From assembly GCA_903870415.1 (NCBI GenBank), contig CAIQDA010000218.1:1-45464 (forward strand): DNA of 45,464 nucleotides, read 5' to 3'. Made by a program: the position numbers and the translations under genes. The DNA is from an uncultured delta proteobacterium (GTDB lineage: Bacteria; Myxococcota_A; Polyangia; Polyangiales; Polyangiaceae). Of this stretch, positions 15,605 to 24,288 are shown one piece after another; the stretch's first letter is position 1, and every line of letters starts with the position of its first letter. Below the pieces are notes generated by a model, which had not been told where the DNA came from, ran no database searches, and saw only the letters and a list, made by a program, of their open reading frames with translations.

Positions 15605-17470
15605 TCAACGCAGCGCCGCACGAAGCGCGTCTGCAGCGCTGCGGCACGTGGCAAAGCGAGCATCGACGGTCTTGGCGAGCATGCGGTGCACGACACGTTC
15701 GAGGCGTTTTCCCAGTTCTGCGTCTTCGAGGACGAGCGCAGGTACCGGCGCGAGCGCGTGGAGCCCAAGGAGCTCGGGCACCGTGTCCGCGTGAAAGGGC
15801 AGGCGTCCTGTGAGGAGTTCGAAGGTCACGACCCCGAGGGCGTACTGATCGGCTGCGGGGGCAAGGTGCTCGAACGTCGACGAGTGCTCCGGTGCCATGT
15901 AGTGCGGGCTCCCTTGCGCGGACGCTCGCCCCTTCGGTTCGGAGACGAGCACGGGCTGGCTCGCATGGTTTCGAGGCGCGTCGTTAAAGCTTCGTGCGAC
16001 TCCGAAGTCGGTGAGTTTCACGACGCCATCGCTCGTGACGAAGAGGTTGTCGGGCTTCACGTCACGGTGAACGATGCCGTGATCGTGGGCAAATTGCAGC
16101 CCTTCGCACGCCTGCGCGATGATGTTCACCGCCTCGTCGGGTTGCATGGGGTCGAGCATGCGGTCGCGAAGCATCTGTCCTTCGAGGAGCTCCATCTTGA
16201 TGAGGAAGAGCCCTTCGTGAACGACGAAGTCCCAGACGTTGACGATGTTGGGGTGCGCCAGGCGACGGGCGAGCGCCACCTCGCGCTTGAGGCTCGCTTG
16301 CCCTTGTTCGTTGTCGTTGCTGTCGAGAACCTTGATGGCGAGCGGTGTGTCGAGTTCGAGATCGTATGCACGATACACGCTTGCAAAGCCGCCTCGTCCG
16401 ATGCGTTTTTCCAAGCGAAATCGATCGGCGAGTACCGTGCCCGCCGCAATGAGTTCCGAGGCGCGCAGCATGCTCTCGGGCTTTGCCGGAGCAGGAAGGG
16501 CCACGGAGCTCATCGCGTCGAACGGTTGCCCTTGAGGGTCGCGCCCCGCGTTTGCGCGCACACGTGAGGCGACGAGCCTGACGGCGGGCTTGTCCCCGTA
16601 ACGGCTCTCGAGCGCTTCGATTCGCGCGAGCGCGTGGGCCCTGTGTCCGAAGCGAAACTCGAGTTCGGCGAAGACGAGCATCGCGGCGAGCTCATCGTCG
16701 GTTTCGGGCAGTGCCGACACGAACGAGCCGACGAGAACGAGCAACCGATCCGGGAGACGATCGAAGCGGCTTGCCAAGTGAATCGCATGGCGACACGCGC
16801 TTCGGTAGCGAACGTTCGCGACGTCGACAGACACGAGCGCGTCGAAACAGCGGGCTTCATCGTTGCCCTTCGAGAACGAGACCGCGGCCTCCCATGGAAG
16901 GCCCGCGTCGAGAAACGCGCGACCCGCCGTGGCGAAGTCTCCGCGGAGGTAGGCGGCCTTCGCTCGCCCCTCGACCGTTTGAACCTCGAGTGGTGCAGCG
17001 ACGGGCATCGGTTGAAGCGACGGTACCCGCGAGGTCTGGTGCGTGGCGGTCACGTCCGACGATACGGCGCGCGCTTGGGGTGCTCGTCCGTGAAGCCGTT
17101 GCCGCAGCCTCTCGGCGGTGTGCGTATCGCCAGCTTTTTCGTAACAATGGGCGGCGCGTTCGAGGTCCCCAAGGCTGCCGTAAAGCTCCCCGGCTCGCCC
17201 CCAATCTTCGGCCTGAGAGAGCAGCACCGCGGCTTTGCGCGCATGGCGTCGGCCTGCGTCGTCGAGAGCCCCCGCGTTCTTCACGTCGATCGAAAACTCA
17301 CGAAGCACGAGCTCTGCGGCTTCGCGCACGCGCCCGAGTGCCGAGAGAATGCGCGCCGCATCGTCGACGGACTCCGCCTTTAGGTACGCTCGCCACGCGC
17401 CTTCATGATCGCCCGCCCGTTCGAGGGAGCGTGCGTTCGCTACCTGTCGATTGCGGGTCGCGTCATCCAC
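15605..17470 (-). CDS. Ser/Thr protein kinase with N-terminal TPR-like half
   Basis: 621 residues. Residues 1-310 are helical TPR-like repeats (for example GDHEGAWRAYLKAESVDDAA and GDLERAAHCYEKAGD). A Hanks-type kinase domain occupies about 348-621: glycine loop GRGGFASVY (358-366), Lys380 in AIKV, Glu397, HRDVKPDN (468-475), DFG (488-490) and APE (526-528). All catalytic residues are present, so it should be active. No membrane helix is seen, so it is cytoplasmic. The activation segment (490-526) has an insert rich in Ser, Pro and Asn. Repeats usually follow the kinase in bacteria; here they precede it. It starts 12 nt after the Xaa-Pro dipeptidase stop. Confidence 0.93.
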   Translation of the reverse strand: MDDATRNRQVANARSLERAGDHEGAWRAYLKAESVDDAARILSALGRVREAAELVLREFSIDVKNAGALDDAGRRHARKAAVLLSQAEDWGRAGELYGSLGDLERAAHCYEKAGDTHTAERLRQRLHGRAPQARAVSSDVTATHQTSRVPSLQPMPVAAPLEVQTVEGRAKAAYLRGDFATAGRAFLDAGLPWEAAVSFSKGNDEARCFDALVSVDVANVRYRSACRHAIHLASRFDRLPDRLLVLVGSFVSALPETDDELAAMLVFAELEFRFGHRAHALARIEALESRYGDKPAVRLVASRVRANAGRDPQGQPFDAMSSVALPAPAKPESMLRASELIAAGTVLADRFRLEKRIGRGGFASVYRAYDLELDTPLAIKVLDSNDNEQGQASLKREVALARRLAHPNIVNVWDFVVHEGLFLIKMELLEGQMLRDRMLDPMQPDEAVNIIAQACEGLQFAHDHGIVHRDVKPDNLFVTSDGVVKLTDFGVARSFNDAPRNHASQPVLVSEPKGRASAQGSPHYMAPEHSSTFEHLAPAADQYALGVVTFELLTGRLPFHADTVPELLGLHALAPVPALVLEDAELGKRLERVVHRMLAKTVDARFATCRSAADALRAALR

Positions 17471-17482
17471 GGAAGCTTGATG

Positions 17483-18850
17483 CTACGCGAGGAATACGGC
17501 TCCGTCACGCGCCGCTGCGCCTTTGGGGGACGACACGAAATGCGGGCGCGTGAGGTTCCGGCAGGCCCCGGTGCTCTCCACGACGAGGTCGTCTTCGACA
17601 CGGATTCCGCCGAACGGCGAAAGCGCGTCGAGGAGCTTCCAGTTGACGAGTGCACCGATGGCGGCGTGTGCGCGGAACGGAGCGAGGAGCCGTTCGATCA
17701 CGTAGATGCCTGGCTCGATCGTGAAGCACTGGTCGGGCGCGATGATGGATGTATTGCGCAAGAAGGGGTTGTCGGCGCGAGGTGTTATCGATGCGCACCC
17801 GACGTCGTGGCACTGAAGCCCGAGCGAATGACCGAGGCCGTGAGGCAAGAGGGCGCGCGTGAGGCCCGAGGAAACCGCGAGTTCCGCGTCGCCGTGAAAG
17901 AGCTTGCTGTCGACGAGGAGCGAGGCGAGAAGCGCGTGCGATTCGTCGTGCAAACTCTCGTAGGGGAGGCCTGCGACTGCGCGGTCGATGAGGATTTGTT
18001 GAAAGCGATCGACGCCCTCAATGAGCGCCCGAAACGTCGCGGCAAGGTCGCCGGAGCCGCGCACATGCGTTCGGGTGATGTCGCTGCAATAGCCTCGAAA
18101 GCACGCGCCGGCGTCGACGAGAAGCGAGTCGGTTCCCTGCACGCGGCGCCCATGATCGTAGCGCACGTAGTGAAGCGTCGCGCCCGCAGCACCGAGGGCA
18201 ACGATGTTCTTGTACGGCGTCTCCGCGTCGTCCTGACCGGTGGCGCGAAGGTAGGCGAGGTGAAGCTCGAGCTCGCTGAAGTCGCCGGTCGCAAACTGGT
18301 CACCGACGGCCTGGTGACCGAGGCATGCCCGTCGATTCGCTTCGGCGAGGCAAGCGATTTCGTAAGGCGTTTTCCTCACGCGAAGCGCGTCGACCGCCGC
18401 GAGAAGGTCCGCGTTCGCATCCGCACGCCCGAGGCCGAGGCTCGCCGCAACCGCGTCGTCTTCGCCGAGAAAGAGTCCGCGCTCACCCGCCTCGCGCACG
18501 CTCGCAAAAGGCAGTGGGCCATCGACTTCGTGCACCTCGAACGGTTCGAAGATCGAACGCTCGATGCGCGCGGCAGCCTCCCAAAAGTCAAAGGCCGTGG
18601 ACCGCCAAAGCACAGGCTTCTTGCTCGGGCGCAGCGCCAATAACGCTCCGGCCTCTTCGAGAGGCAGCCAATGCTGAAAGTGCGGGTTCGGCCGCAACGG
18701 CCAATACTGGTCGTCGTAGCGCGTCTTCTTTTGCTGCGTTCCCGCGTGCACGACGAGAACGTCGAGCGCGAAGCGTTCGAAAAGCGGGGCGTAGCGGCGC
18801 TCAAGCTCCGCGACGTGAAGGCGATGCAAGGCGGTGATCGAATCGGTCAT
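17483..18850 (-). CDS. pepQ: Xaa-Pro dipeptidase (M24, PepQ type)
   Basis: 455 residues from ATG 18850, which has AGGAGAG just upstream (complement of 18855-18861); an upstream in-frame start at 18871 would include that site. A substrate-binding N-terminal domain (to about 155) precedes a pita-bread M24 domain whose five metal ligands are all visible: Asp246 (LLVDAGA), Asp257 (YCSDITRT), His341 (HGLGHSLG), Glu379 (FTIEPGIY) and Glu419 (GGIRVEDD). It is a dinuclear-metal enzyme that cleaves X-Pro dipeptides in the cytoplasm. The N-terminal DDQYWPLRPNPHFQHW segment is characteristic of bacterial PepQ. Flanked closely by Dus (30 nt) and the kinase (12 nt). Confidence 0.93.
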   Translation of the reverse strand: MTDSITALHRLHVAELERRYAPLFERFALDVLVVHAGTQQKKTRYDDQYWPLRPNPHFQHWLPLEEAGALLALRPSKKPVLWRSTAFDFWEAAARIERSIFEPFEVHEVDGPLPFASVREAGERGLFLGEDDAVAASLGLGRADANADLLAAVDALRVRKTPYEIACLAEANRRACLGHQAVGDQFATGDFSELELHLAYLRATGQDDAETPYKNIVALGAAGATLHYVRYDHGRRVQGTDSLLVDAGACFRGYCSDITRTHVRGSGDLAATFRALIEGVDRFQQILIDRAVAGLPYESLHDESHALLASLLVDSKLFHGDAELAVSSGLTRALLPHGLGHSLGLQCHDVGCASITPRADNPFLRNTSIIAPDQCFTIEPGIYVIERLLAPFRAHAAIGALVNWKLLDALSPFGGIRVEDDLVVESTGACRNLTRPHFVSSPKGAAARDGAVFLA

Positions 18851-18880
18851 GCATCTCTCCTGCGGTAGCAAATGGCGGCC

Positions 18881-19930
18881 CTACGCGGCGGCGGTGCGGC
18901 AATCGCTCTCGACGGGAGAACGTACGCCAAAGCCGTCGAAGCCTTCGACGTAACGGACTTCGCCAACCGCCGAATCGAGAAGGGCAAGGCAGCCTTCGAT
19001 GTCGGGCGTGTTCAGAAGCGTTTGCCGAAGCGCCGCGGCTCCGGCGAGGCCTCGAAGGTAGCCTGCAAGGTGCCGGCGCGTGACTTGAACGCCATGCTTT
19101 TCGCCGCGTTCGGCGACATTCGCGACGAGGTGGACGCGGCACAGTTCGATGCGTTCTGCAGGTGTTGGCGGAACGACGGGCTCACCGGCGAGTCTCGCGC
19201 GCGCCTCGCGAAATACCCACGGGTGCTCGATGGCACGGCGGCCAATCATCACGCCTTCGCATCCTGTTTCGCGAATGGCTCGCTCGGCATCGTCGGCGGA
19301 ACGTACGTCGCCATTGACGATGACGGGCATCGTGACGACAGCGCGCGCCTTCTGGGCCCAGCTCCATTCGGCTCCGCCGCTGTGCCCTTGTTTGGCGGTG
19401 CGGCAGTGCAGCGTGAGGGCCTCGACTCCGACGTCCTCGAGGCGGCGCGCAAGGTCCACGATGGGCATGTGGGACTCAGGGCCGAGGCCGATGCGCGTTT
19501 TCACCGTGACCGGAGCTCGCCCAGCGACCCGCTCCACGACGAGCTTGGCCATCGCCACCATGGCTTCTGGATCACGAAGCCAGCCGGCTCCTGCGCCACG
19601 TCCGGCGATCTTGGGAACCCAGCAGCCGCAGTTCACGTCGACGAACGAGGGTTGCGCGTCTGCTGCGATTTCAGCGGCTTCCGCGAGGCGAGCCGGGTCG
19701 GATCCATAAATTTGGATTGCCGTCGGCGTGTCCGTCGCTTCGATACGAATCTTGCGCTTCGCATGGCGGCAACCGCGAAGGAGCCCTTCGACGTTCACGA
19801 ACTCGGTGACGCAGATGTCGGCGCCGACCGTGCGTGAAAGCGTGCGGAACACCGCATCGGTCACGTCTTCCATCGGGGCGAGGACCACGGCTCGTCCGTC
19901 GTACAGACTGCGCATGCGGGATGAACTCAT
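18881..19930 (-). CDS. tRNA-dihydrouridine synthase
   Basis: 349 residues. A TIM-barrel FMN domain begins with VLAPMEDVTDAVFR, the Dus N-terminal signature. The catalytic Cys is in FVDVNCGCWVPKIAG (Cys103, where the family usually reads N-x-G-C-P). The barrel continues with VTVKTRIGLG, ALTLHCRTAKQG, PVIVNGDV and GVMIGRRAIEHPW, all standard flavin- and tRNA-binding motifs. A small helical C-terminal domain follows. It reduces uridine to dihydrouridine in tRNA D-loops with NADPH. DusA, DusB or DusC subtype cannot be fixed by eye. The unusual N-C-G-C-W in place of N-M-G-C-P is noteworthy. Confidence 0.93.
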   Translation of the reverse strand: MSSSRMRSLYDGRAVVLAPMEDVTDAVFRTLSRTVGADICVTEFVNVEGLLRGCRHAKRKIRIEATDTPTAIQIYGSDPARLAEAAEIAADAQPSFVDVNCGCWVPKIAGRGAGAGWLRDPEAMVAMAKLVVERVAGRAPVTVKTRIGLGPESHMPIVDLARRLEDVGVEALTLHCRTAKQGHSGGAEWSWAQKARAVVTMPVIVNGDVRSADDAERAIRETGCEGVMIGRRAIEHPWVFREARARLAGEPVVPPTPAERIELCRVHLVANVAERGEKHGVQVTRRHLAGYLRGLAGAAALRQTLLNTPDIEGCLALLDSAVGEVRYVEGFDGFGVRSPVESDCRTAAA

Positions 19931-20021
19931 CGTGGCGGCGGCCTAGCCTGGAATCGCCCTCTCGGCCACCAAGCGCATTCGACGAAGGAAAAACCAGCGA
20001 AATGCCGCGTCGATTCCGACG

Positions 20022-21485
20022 TCAGCTGTCCTTGGTCCAGCGTTCGGGCCCGTTCCCAGGAACCCAGCGACGAAGTTCTCCGCGCGCCGTGTCGAGGCCT
20101 TCGACGACGAAGTGCGTGCGTGGGGCAGGCGGCGTGACAAGGCCTCGCTCGTCGGCCTCTTCGGCCCACGTTCCCGTATTGATGTAGACTGCATCGACCG
20201 AGAGAGCGCGTTCGACGGGCATGTGCGTGTGGCCCATGACGACGAAGGCCGCGGGGAAAAGTCGTGCGACGTCTTTTGCGCGTCTCTCCATGCGTTCGGC
20301 GGCGTCGAGCGCCCGTAGGGTGACGAGTTTTTCGTGGAGGATACGTGCGAGCAGCACGAACGCGAGCGCGCCGGAAAAGCGCGCGAGCATGGATGCGGGG
20401 ATGAAGAACGTCGCGAGCACGAAGATTGGCGTGACGCTGAAGAGGGCCAAGCGATCGAGAAGCAGCGTCGAAAAAATCGCGTGGAGACTCGCGATGCTCG
20501 GCTTCACGGCGAGGGCGTCGAAGGCACGAAGCTTGTGCCACCCGATGCGACGAAACGCAGCGAAGCGCCGCAGTCGTCGGAGATGCAAACGGCGAAGCGA
20601 GCGAAGGCCCCCGCGCATCAGCTGCCACCACGTCACGACCGCCACGGTGATCGCGTGGAAGAACGCGCGTGCGAGGTTGCCGACCCCACGAAGGCCCGTC
20701 CGCACGATGAGGCGCCGGTAGTAGTCGAGGCCCTCGTTCTCATGCCCGTGCTCGTCGATGGTGTCCACGCGACGCACGATGAGCCGAAGGAGCACATCGG
20801 AAAGCGTCGGGAGCATTCGGTGCCGCGCGACGGGATTGTGCGGCGCGAAGGTGGCAACGCCAACGCAGGTGGGGTCGTAGCGATGACCGTGCTCGACGAA
20901 GAGCGTGCCTTCGGCCCAAAAGAAAATAGGTTCAATCTGCACGCGTGCGCCGAGCTGCTCGCGAAGCGCTGGAGCGACGCGTTTCAGCACGGACTCGCGC
21001 AGGGCTTGCTGCACGTCGGGCCAGTGAAGCTCAAGGTCGTGGTTGCCGATCACGAACGTGAGCGAGTGGTCGGACTCCACAAATCGCCCAAGAGCGTCGA
21101 ACACGGTGGGGTGCCGCTCGGCCGCCCGGGCGAGCTTGCGAAGGGCCATGGACGACGCGCTCCCAAGGCCAGCGTCCCCGGAGAGGTCGTCCTCGGTCTC
21201 GCCGGTGTCGCTCACGAGCATGCCCACGAAGTCGATGAAGTCGCCCGCGATGACGAGGTGCCAGCGACGGGAGCTGCTCTCGGACGGCGTCACCCGGTAG
21301 TGATCGAGGAGCGCCACGAGGTCATCGTCAAGGTTTTCCGGGCGATGGCGAACGCGCGGCGTCAGCTCATTTACGTCACTTCCGAGGTGCACGTCCGAGA
21401 AGACGAGGTACCCGACCTCGCTCGACGTTCGCGCTTTTGCGTGAGCAATCCTCATCATGGACCATGGACCGTGCACTGCCGGCAC
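20022..21485 (-). CDS. Metallophosphoesterase with membrane-spanning insert
   Basis: 487 residues from ATG 21485; ATG 21458 or 21455 are shorter alternatives and no clear Shine-Dalgarno decides. The calcineurin-type metal motifs are in order: Asp31-x-His33 (FSDVHLGSD), Gly-Asp at 81-82 (VIAGDFIDF), GNHD at 147-150, HGH at 199-201 and GHTH at 418-421. Between HGH and GHTH lies an insert of over 200 residues holding a helix at about 275-292, an Arg-rich patch (RRLHLRRLRRF) and one or two hydrophobic segments at about 344-385. The enzyme is thus probably anchored to the inner membrane with its active site in the cytoplasm. An LpxH-like or lipid phosphoesterase role is possible but unproven. Confidence 0.85.
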   Translation of the reverse strand: MPAVHGPWSMMRIAHAKARTSSEVGYLVFSDVHLGSDVNELTPRVRHRPENLDDDLVALLDHYRVTPSESSSRRWHLVIAGDFIDFVGMLVSDTGETEDDLSGDAGLGSASSMALRKLARAAERHPTVFDALGRFVESDHSLTFVIGNHDLELHWPDVQQALRESVLKRVAPALREQLGARVQIEPIFFWAEGTLFVEHGHRYDPTCVGVATFAPHNPVARHRMLPTLSDVLLRLIVRRVDTIDEHGHENEGLDYYRRLIVRTGLRGVGNLARAFFHAITVAVVTWWQLMRGGLRSLRRLHLRRLRRFAAFRRIGWHKLRAFDALAVKPSIASLHAIFSTLLLDRLALFSVTPIFVLATFFIPASMLARFSGALAFVLLARILHEKLVTLRALDAAERMERRAKDVARLFPAAFVVMGHTHMPVERALSVDAVYINTGTWAEEADERGLVTPPAPRTHFVVEGLDTARGELRRWVPGNGPERWTKDS

Positions 21486-21587
21486 GCCAAGGGAAAGAGC
21501 GTGTGAGAAGACGGACCGCTTTTCATCGACGGCGTTTCAACGATAAGCTCACCGCACGGGGGCTCTTGCCTTCCGACGGAGACGACT

Positions 21588-21983
21588 ATGGCAGCGGAAA
21601 AGATGCGCGTGCTCATCGCGGAGGACAGCTCGATTATCCGTTCGCTGTACGTCGCGTGCCTGGAGAATGCCGGGTTCGAGGTGCACCAGTCGACGGACGG
21701 CAAACGCGCCCTCGCAATGGTTGCGGTCCTGAAGCCTGACCTGCTTCTCGCGGACATCACGATGCCGGGCATCGACGGAATTTCGCTCATTCAGCGCATG
21801 CGTGCGCACGAAGACGAAATGGTTCGAAAGATCCCCGTCATCCTTGTCACCGCGTCCGAAGACAGCCAGTCGCGCCAGCAAGCCGCTCTCGTCGGGGCCG
21901 CGCGATTTTTGAACAAGCCCGTCACCGCGGCGCAACTTCTCGAAGCGATCCTGCAAGTCGTTCCTGCTGCCGCCAAGCGCTAG
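21588..21983 (+). CDS. Stand-alone response regulator receiver
   Basis: 131 residues, one receiver domain and nothing else. Acidic pocket Glu12/Asp13 (IAEDSS), phosphoacceptor Asp56 (LLLADITMPG), Thr88 (LVTAS) and Lys110 (FLNKPV) are all present, so it should be phosphorylated. GGAGA about 9 nt before ATG 21588 is the ribosome-binding site. It may serve as a phosphate relay or diffusible regulator. No kinase gene is adjacent; the CheA-like kinase at 28623 is the nearest candidate partner in this window, which is speculation. Confidence 0.93.
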   Translation: MAAEKMRVLIAEDSSIIRSLYVACLENAGFEVHQSTDGKRALAMVAVLKPDLLLADITMPGIDGISLIQRMRAHEDEMVRKIPVILVTASEDSQSRQQAALVGAARFLNKPVTAAQLLEAILQVVPAAAKR

Positions 21984-21984
21984 A

Positions 21985-22011
21985 GACCTGCTCGACCTGC
22001 TCGGCCTGCTC
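21985..22011 (+). repeat. Three tandem 9-bp repeats
   Basis: GACCTGCTC, GACCTGCTC and GGCCTGCTC lie head to tail right after the receiver gene stop (21981-21983). The repeat is short and untranslated; it may be slippage. Confidence 0.7.
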
Positions 22012-22042
22012 AAATAGGCATCACGGATGGCTCGAATGATAC

Positions 22043-22079
22043 GACGTATTCCCGCGTATGTGCGGCGGATACGTCTTTT
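22043..22079 (+). terminator. Candidate terminator after the receiver gene
   Basis: GACGTAT (22043-22049) pairs perfectly with ATACGTC (22069-22075). The interior contains CCGC and GCGG, which may extend the stem. TTTT (22076-22079) follows. It sits 59 nt after the receiver stop and before trpS. Confidence 0.6.
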
Positions 22080-22183
22080 CATTGGCGAGGTGTGATGGCG
22101 TGTTCGCACGCGCGGTCAGTCGTCACGCGAACACGAAGCATTCGCGGTCGCCGCCGATCGCACTTTTGCGCTAGCCGCATGGC

Positions 22184-23206
22184 ATGCGCATCCTCTCCGG
22201 TGTCCAGTCGTCCGGGAAGCTCCACCTCGGCAACTACTTCGGTGCCATCAAGCAGTTCATCGAGCTGCAGCACCAAGGCGACGCGTTCTACTTCATCGCG
22301 AACTTGCACGCGCTCACGACGGTGCGCGACGGGCAGAAGTTGCGGGATCTGACGCGCGATGTCGCCTTGGATTTTCTGGCACTTGGTCTCGACCCTGCGA
22401 AGGCCACGCTCTTTCGTCAGTCGGACGTGCCCGAGGTGACGGAGCTCTTCTGGATTCTCTCGTCGCTCACGCCGCTCGGCCTCCTTGAGCGTGCCCATTC
22501 GTTCAAAGACAAGACGGCGCGCGGCATCTCGGCGGACCTCGGTCTCTTCAGTTACCCGGTGCTCATGGCCGCGGACATCTTGCTCTACGGCGCCGACGTC
22601 GTCCCCGTGGGTCGCGATCAAGTGCAGCACTTGGAGATGACCCGCGACATCGCCACCAAGTTCAATCTCGCGTTCGTGCCCAAGTGGGACGCGAAGGACC
22701 CGGACGGATTGAAAGGCGGAACGCCAGGCATTCTCAAGCTGCCACGCGCGATGGTGCAGGAGAGCTCGGCGGTGGTGCCGGGCATCGATGGTCAGAAGAT
22801 GAGCAAGTCCTACGGCAACGCGATCGATCTCTTCGACGAGGACGGACCCACCAAGAAGCGCATCATGAGCATCAAGAGCGACTCGACTCCCCTCGAAGCT
22901 CCGAAGGATCGCGACGCCACGCCGATATATGCACTCCTCAAGCTTTTCGCTTCGCCGAGCGACATGAACGAGATTGAGCGCACCTTCGACGAGGGCGGCA
23001 AAGGTTGGGGCCACTACAAGCAGCAACTCGCGGACCTCTTCGTGGCCACGTTTGGTCCTGCGCGCGCGCGTCGCAAAGAGCTCGCGGCCGATCACGCCTT
23101 CGTCGAGAGCGTTCTCGTCGCGGGAGCCGATCGCGCGAGGGCCGCAGCGGCACCGGTCATCGAGAAGGTGCGCGCGGCATCGGGCATCGTGGTGGCTCGA
23201 CGTTGA
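22184..23206 (+). CDS. trpS: Tryptophanyl-tRNA synthetase
   Basis: 340 residues, usual bacterial length. The HIGH-like motif is SSGKLHLGNYFGA (about 9-21) and KMSKS is at 205-209 (GQKMSKSYGN). The Rossmann core includes FYFIANLHALT and YPVLMAADILLYGADVVPVG, which is highly typical of TrpRS. The C-terminal anticodon-binding helices follow. It charges tRNA-Trp. The start ATG 22184 matches the family N-terminus (MRILSGVQ). A single-gene unit, with about 110 nt to the SDR gene. No tryptophan leader peptide or attenuator is evident upstream. Confidence 0.97.
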   Translation: MRILSGVQSSGKLHLGNYFGAIKQFIELQHQGDAFYFIANLHALTTVRDGQKLRDLTRDVALDFLALGLDPAKATLFRQSDVPEVTELFWILSSLTPLGLLERAHSFKDKTARGISADLGLFSYPVLMAADILLYGADVVPVGRDQVQHLEMTRDIATKFNLAFVPKWDAKDPDGLKGGTPGILKLPRAMVQESSAVVPGIDGQKMSKSYGNAIDLFDEDGPTKKRIMSIKSDSTPLEAPKDRDATPIYALLKLFASPSDMNEIERTFDEGGKGWGHYKQQLADLFVATFGPARARRKELAADHAFVESVLVAGADRARAAAAPVIEKVRAASGIVVARR

Positions 23207-23317
23207 GGCGCGCGAGGTGAAATGACGCGACACAGCGAAACGCCGTGACGCCTCGCTTTCCCAGACTAAGGTGCGAGAGCTGCCCGCTTGGGTGGCCTCG
23301 TTGTCCAGGAGTTTCCC

Positions 23318-24184
23318 ATGAAAAACGTGCGCGGTCGGGTCGTTCTCATCACTGGAGCTGGCGGCGGCATCGGTCGCCTCATGAGCCTCGAGTTCGCGAA
23401 ACTTGGAGCGAAGCTCGTGGTCGTCGACAAGGACGGAAAGGCCGCGGAGGAGACCGCTTCCATCGCGCGCAGCCTCGGCGTTGAGGCGCGTGGATTCGAA
23501 GTCGACGTGACGGACAGGCCCGCGATTCTCGCGCTGCGCGAAGTGATTCATCGCGACTTCGGACGCGTTGCGGTCCTCGTGAACAACGCGGGCGTGGTCT
23601 TCGGCGGTCCGCTTACGAAGACCCCATGGGAGCGCCACAAGCTCACGTTCGACGTGAACGTGTTTGGCGTCGTCGCCTTCACGCATGCGTTCCTCGACGA
23701 CATGGTTTCAGAGCCCGAGGGACACCTCGTCAACATCGCGAGCGCGTCGGGCTTCATTGGCTTGCCCTTCGGCAGCACCTACGCGGCGAGCAAGTGGGCG
23801 GTCATCGGCTTCTCCGAGTCGGTACGCCAAGAACTTCTCACGGACGGATCGGCCCACGTGAAGGTCACGACCGTGTGCCCCAGCTACATTGCCACAGGCA
23901 TGTTCGATGGCGTCAAGGGGCCGTTTCTCACGCCGATTCTCAAGCCTCAAGCTATCGTCGACAAGGTGATGGCGGCCGTGAAGAACGACCGCGCGTGGGT
24001 CCTCGAGCCCTTCATGGTGAAGCTCACACCGTTTCTCCGCGGCGTTCTTCCCACGTCGATCTTCGACTGGGCGGGCAAGCTCTTTGGCGTCTCGACGTCC
24101 ATGATGCATTGGCGCGGTCACAACGAGTCGCCGTCTGTCCCGAAGCCCTCTGCGGGCATGTCGGCGGCCTCGCTTCCGAACTGA
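23318..24184 (+). CDS. Short-chain dehydrogenase/reductase
   Basis: 288 residues from ATG 23318, which has AGGAG (23307-23311) 6 nt upstream; an in-frame ATG at 23288 lacks one. Rossmann TGAGGGIG (12-19), NNAG (89-92) and the catalytic Ser142, Tyr155 and Lys159 (TYAASKWAV) mark a classical SDR. VVVDKDGKAAEE after beta-2 has an acidic residue, favouring NAD(H), though this is only a rule of thumb. The C-terminal hydrophobic stretch (about 225-260) could contact membranes, as in lipid-modifying SDRs. Substrate not predictable. A terminator hairpin follows. Confidence 0.92.
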   Translation: MKNVRGRVVLITGAGGGIGRLMSLEFAKLGAKLVVVDKDGKAAEETASIARSLGVEARGFEVDVTDRPAILALREVIHRDFGRVAVLVNNAGVVFGGPLTKTPWERHKLTFDVNVFGVVAFTHAFLDDMVSEPEGHLVNIASASGFIGLPFGSTYAASKWAVIGFSESVRQELLTDGSAHVKVTTVCPSYIATGMFDGVKGPFLTPILKPQAIVDKVMAAVKNDRAWVLEPFMVKLTPFLRGVLPTSIFDWAGKLFGVSTSMMHWRGHNESPSVPKPSAGMSAASLPN

Positions 24185-24207
24185 CACGCACGTCGTCGTG
24201 TGATGCC

Positions 24208-24247
24208 AAAGCCCCGTGCCGCGCCTTCGAGGAGCGGGCGGGGCTTT
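24208..24247 (+). terminator. Terminator after the SDR gene
   Basis: AAAGCCCCG (24208-24216) is perfectly complementary to CGGGGCTTT (24239-24247), with a 22-nt interior. The T tract is just the three T of the arm, then CGTTCGT. It is placed 23 nt after the SDR stop. Confidence 0.6.
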
Positions 24248-24288
24248 CGTTCGTCGTGAATTATTGTCGCGCGCTGGCCAATGGCTGC

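Noticed and set aside
22079-23686. A 535-codon minus-strand frame opposite trpS
   Set aside because: Shadow of TrpRS and the SDR; no domain visible.
23626-24288. N-terminal extension of the QEGLA frame
   Set aside because: It lies out of frame over the SDR gene, reads as Arg/His-rich, and the family N-terminus fits ATG 24289.
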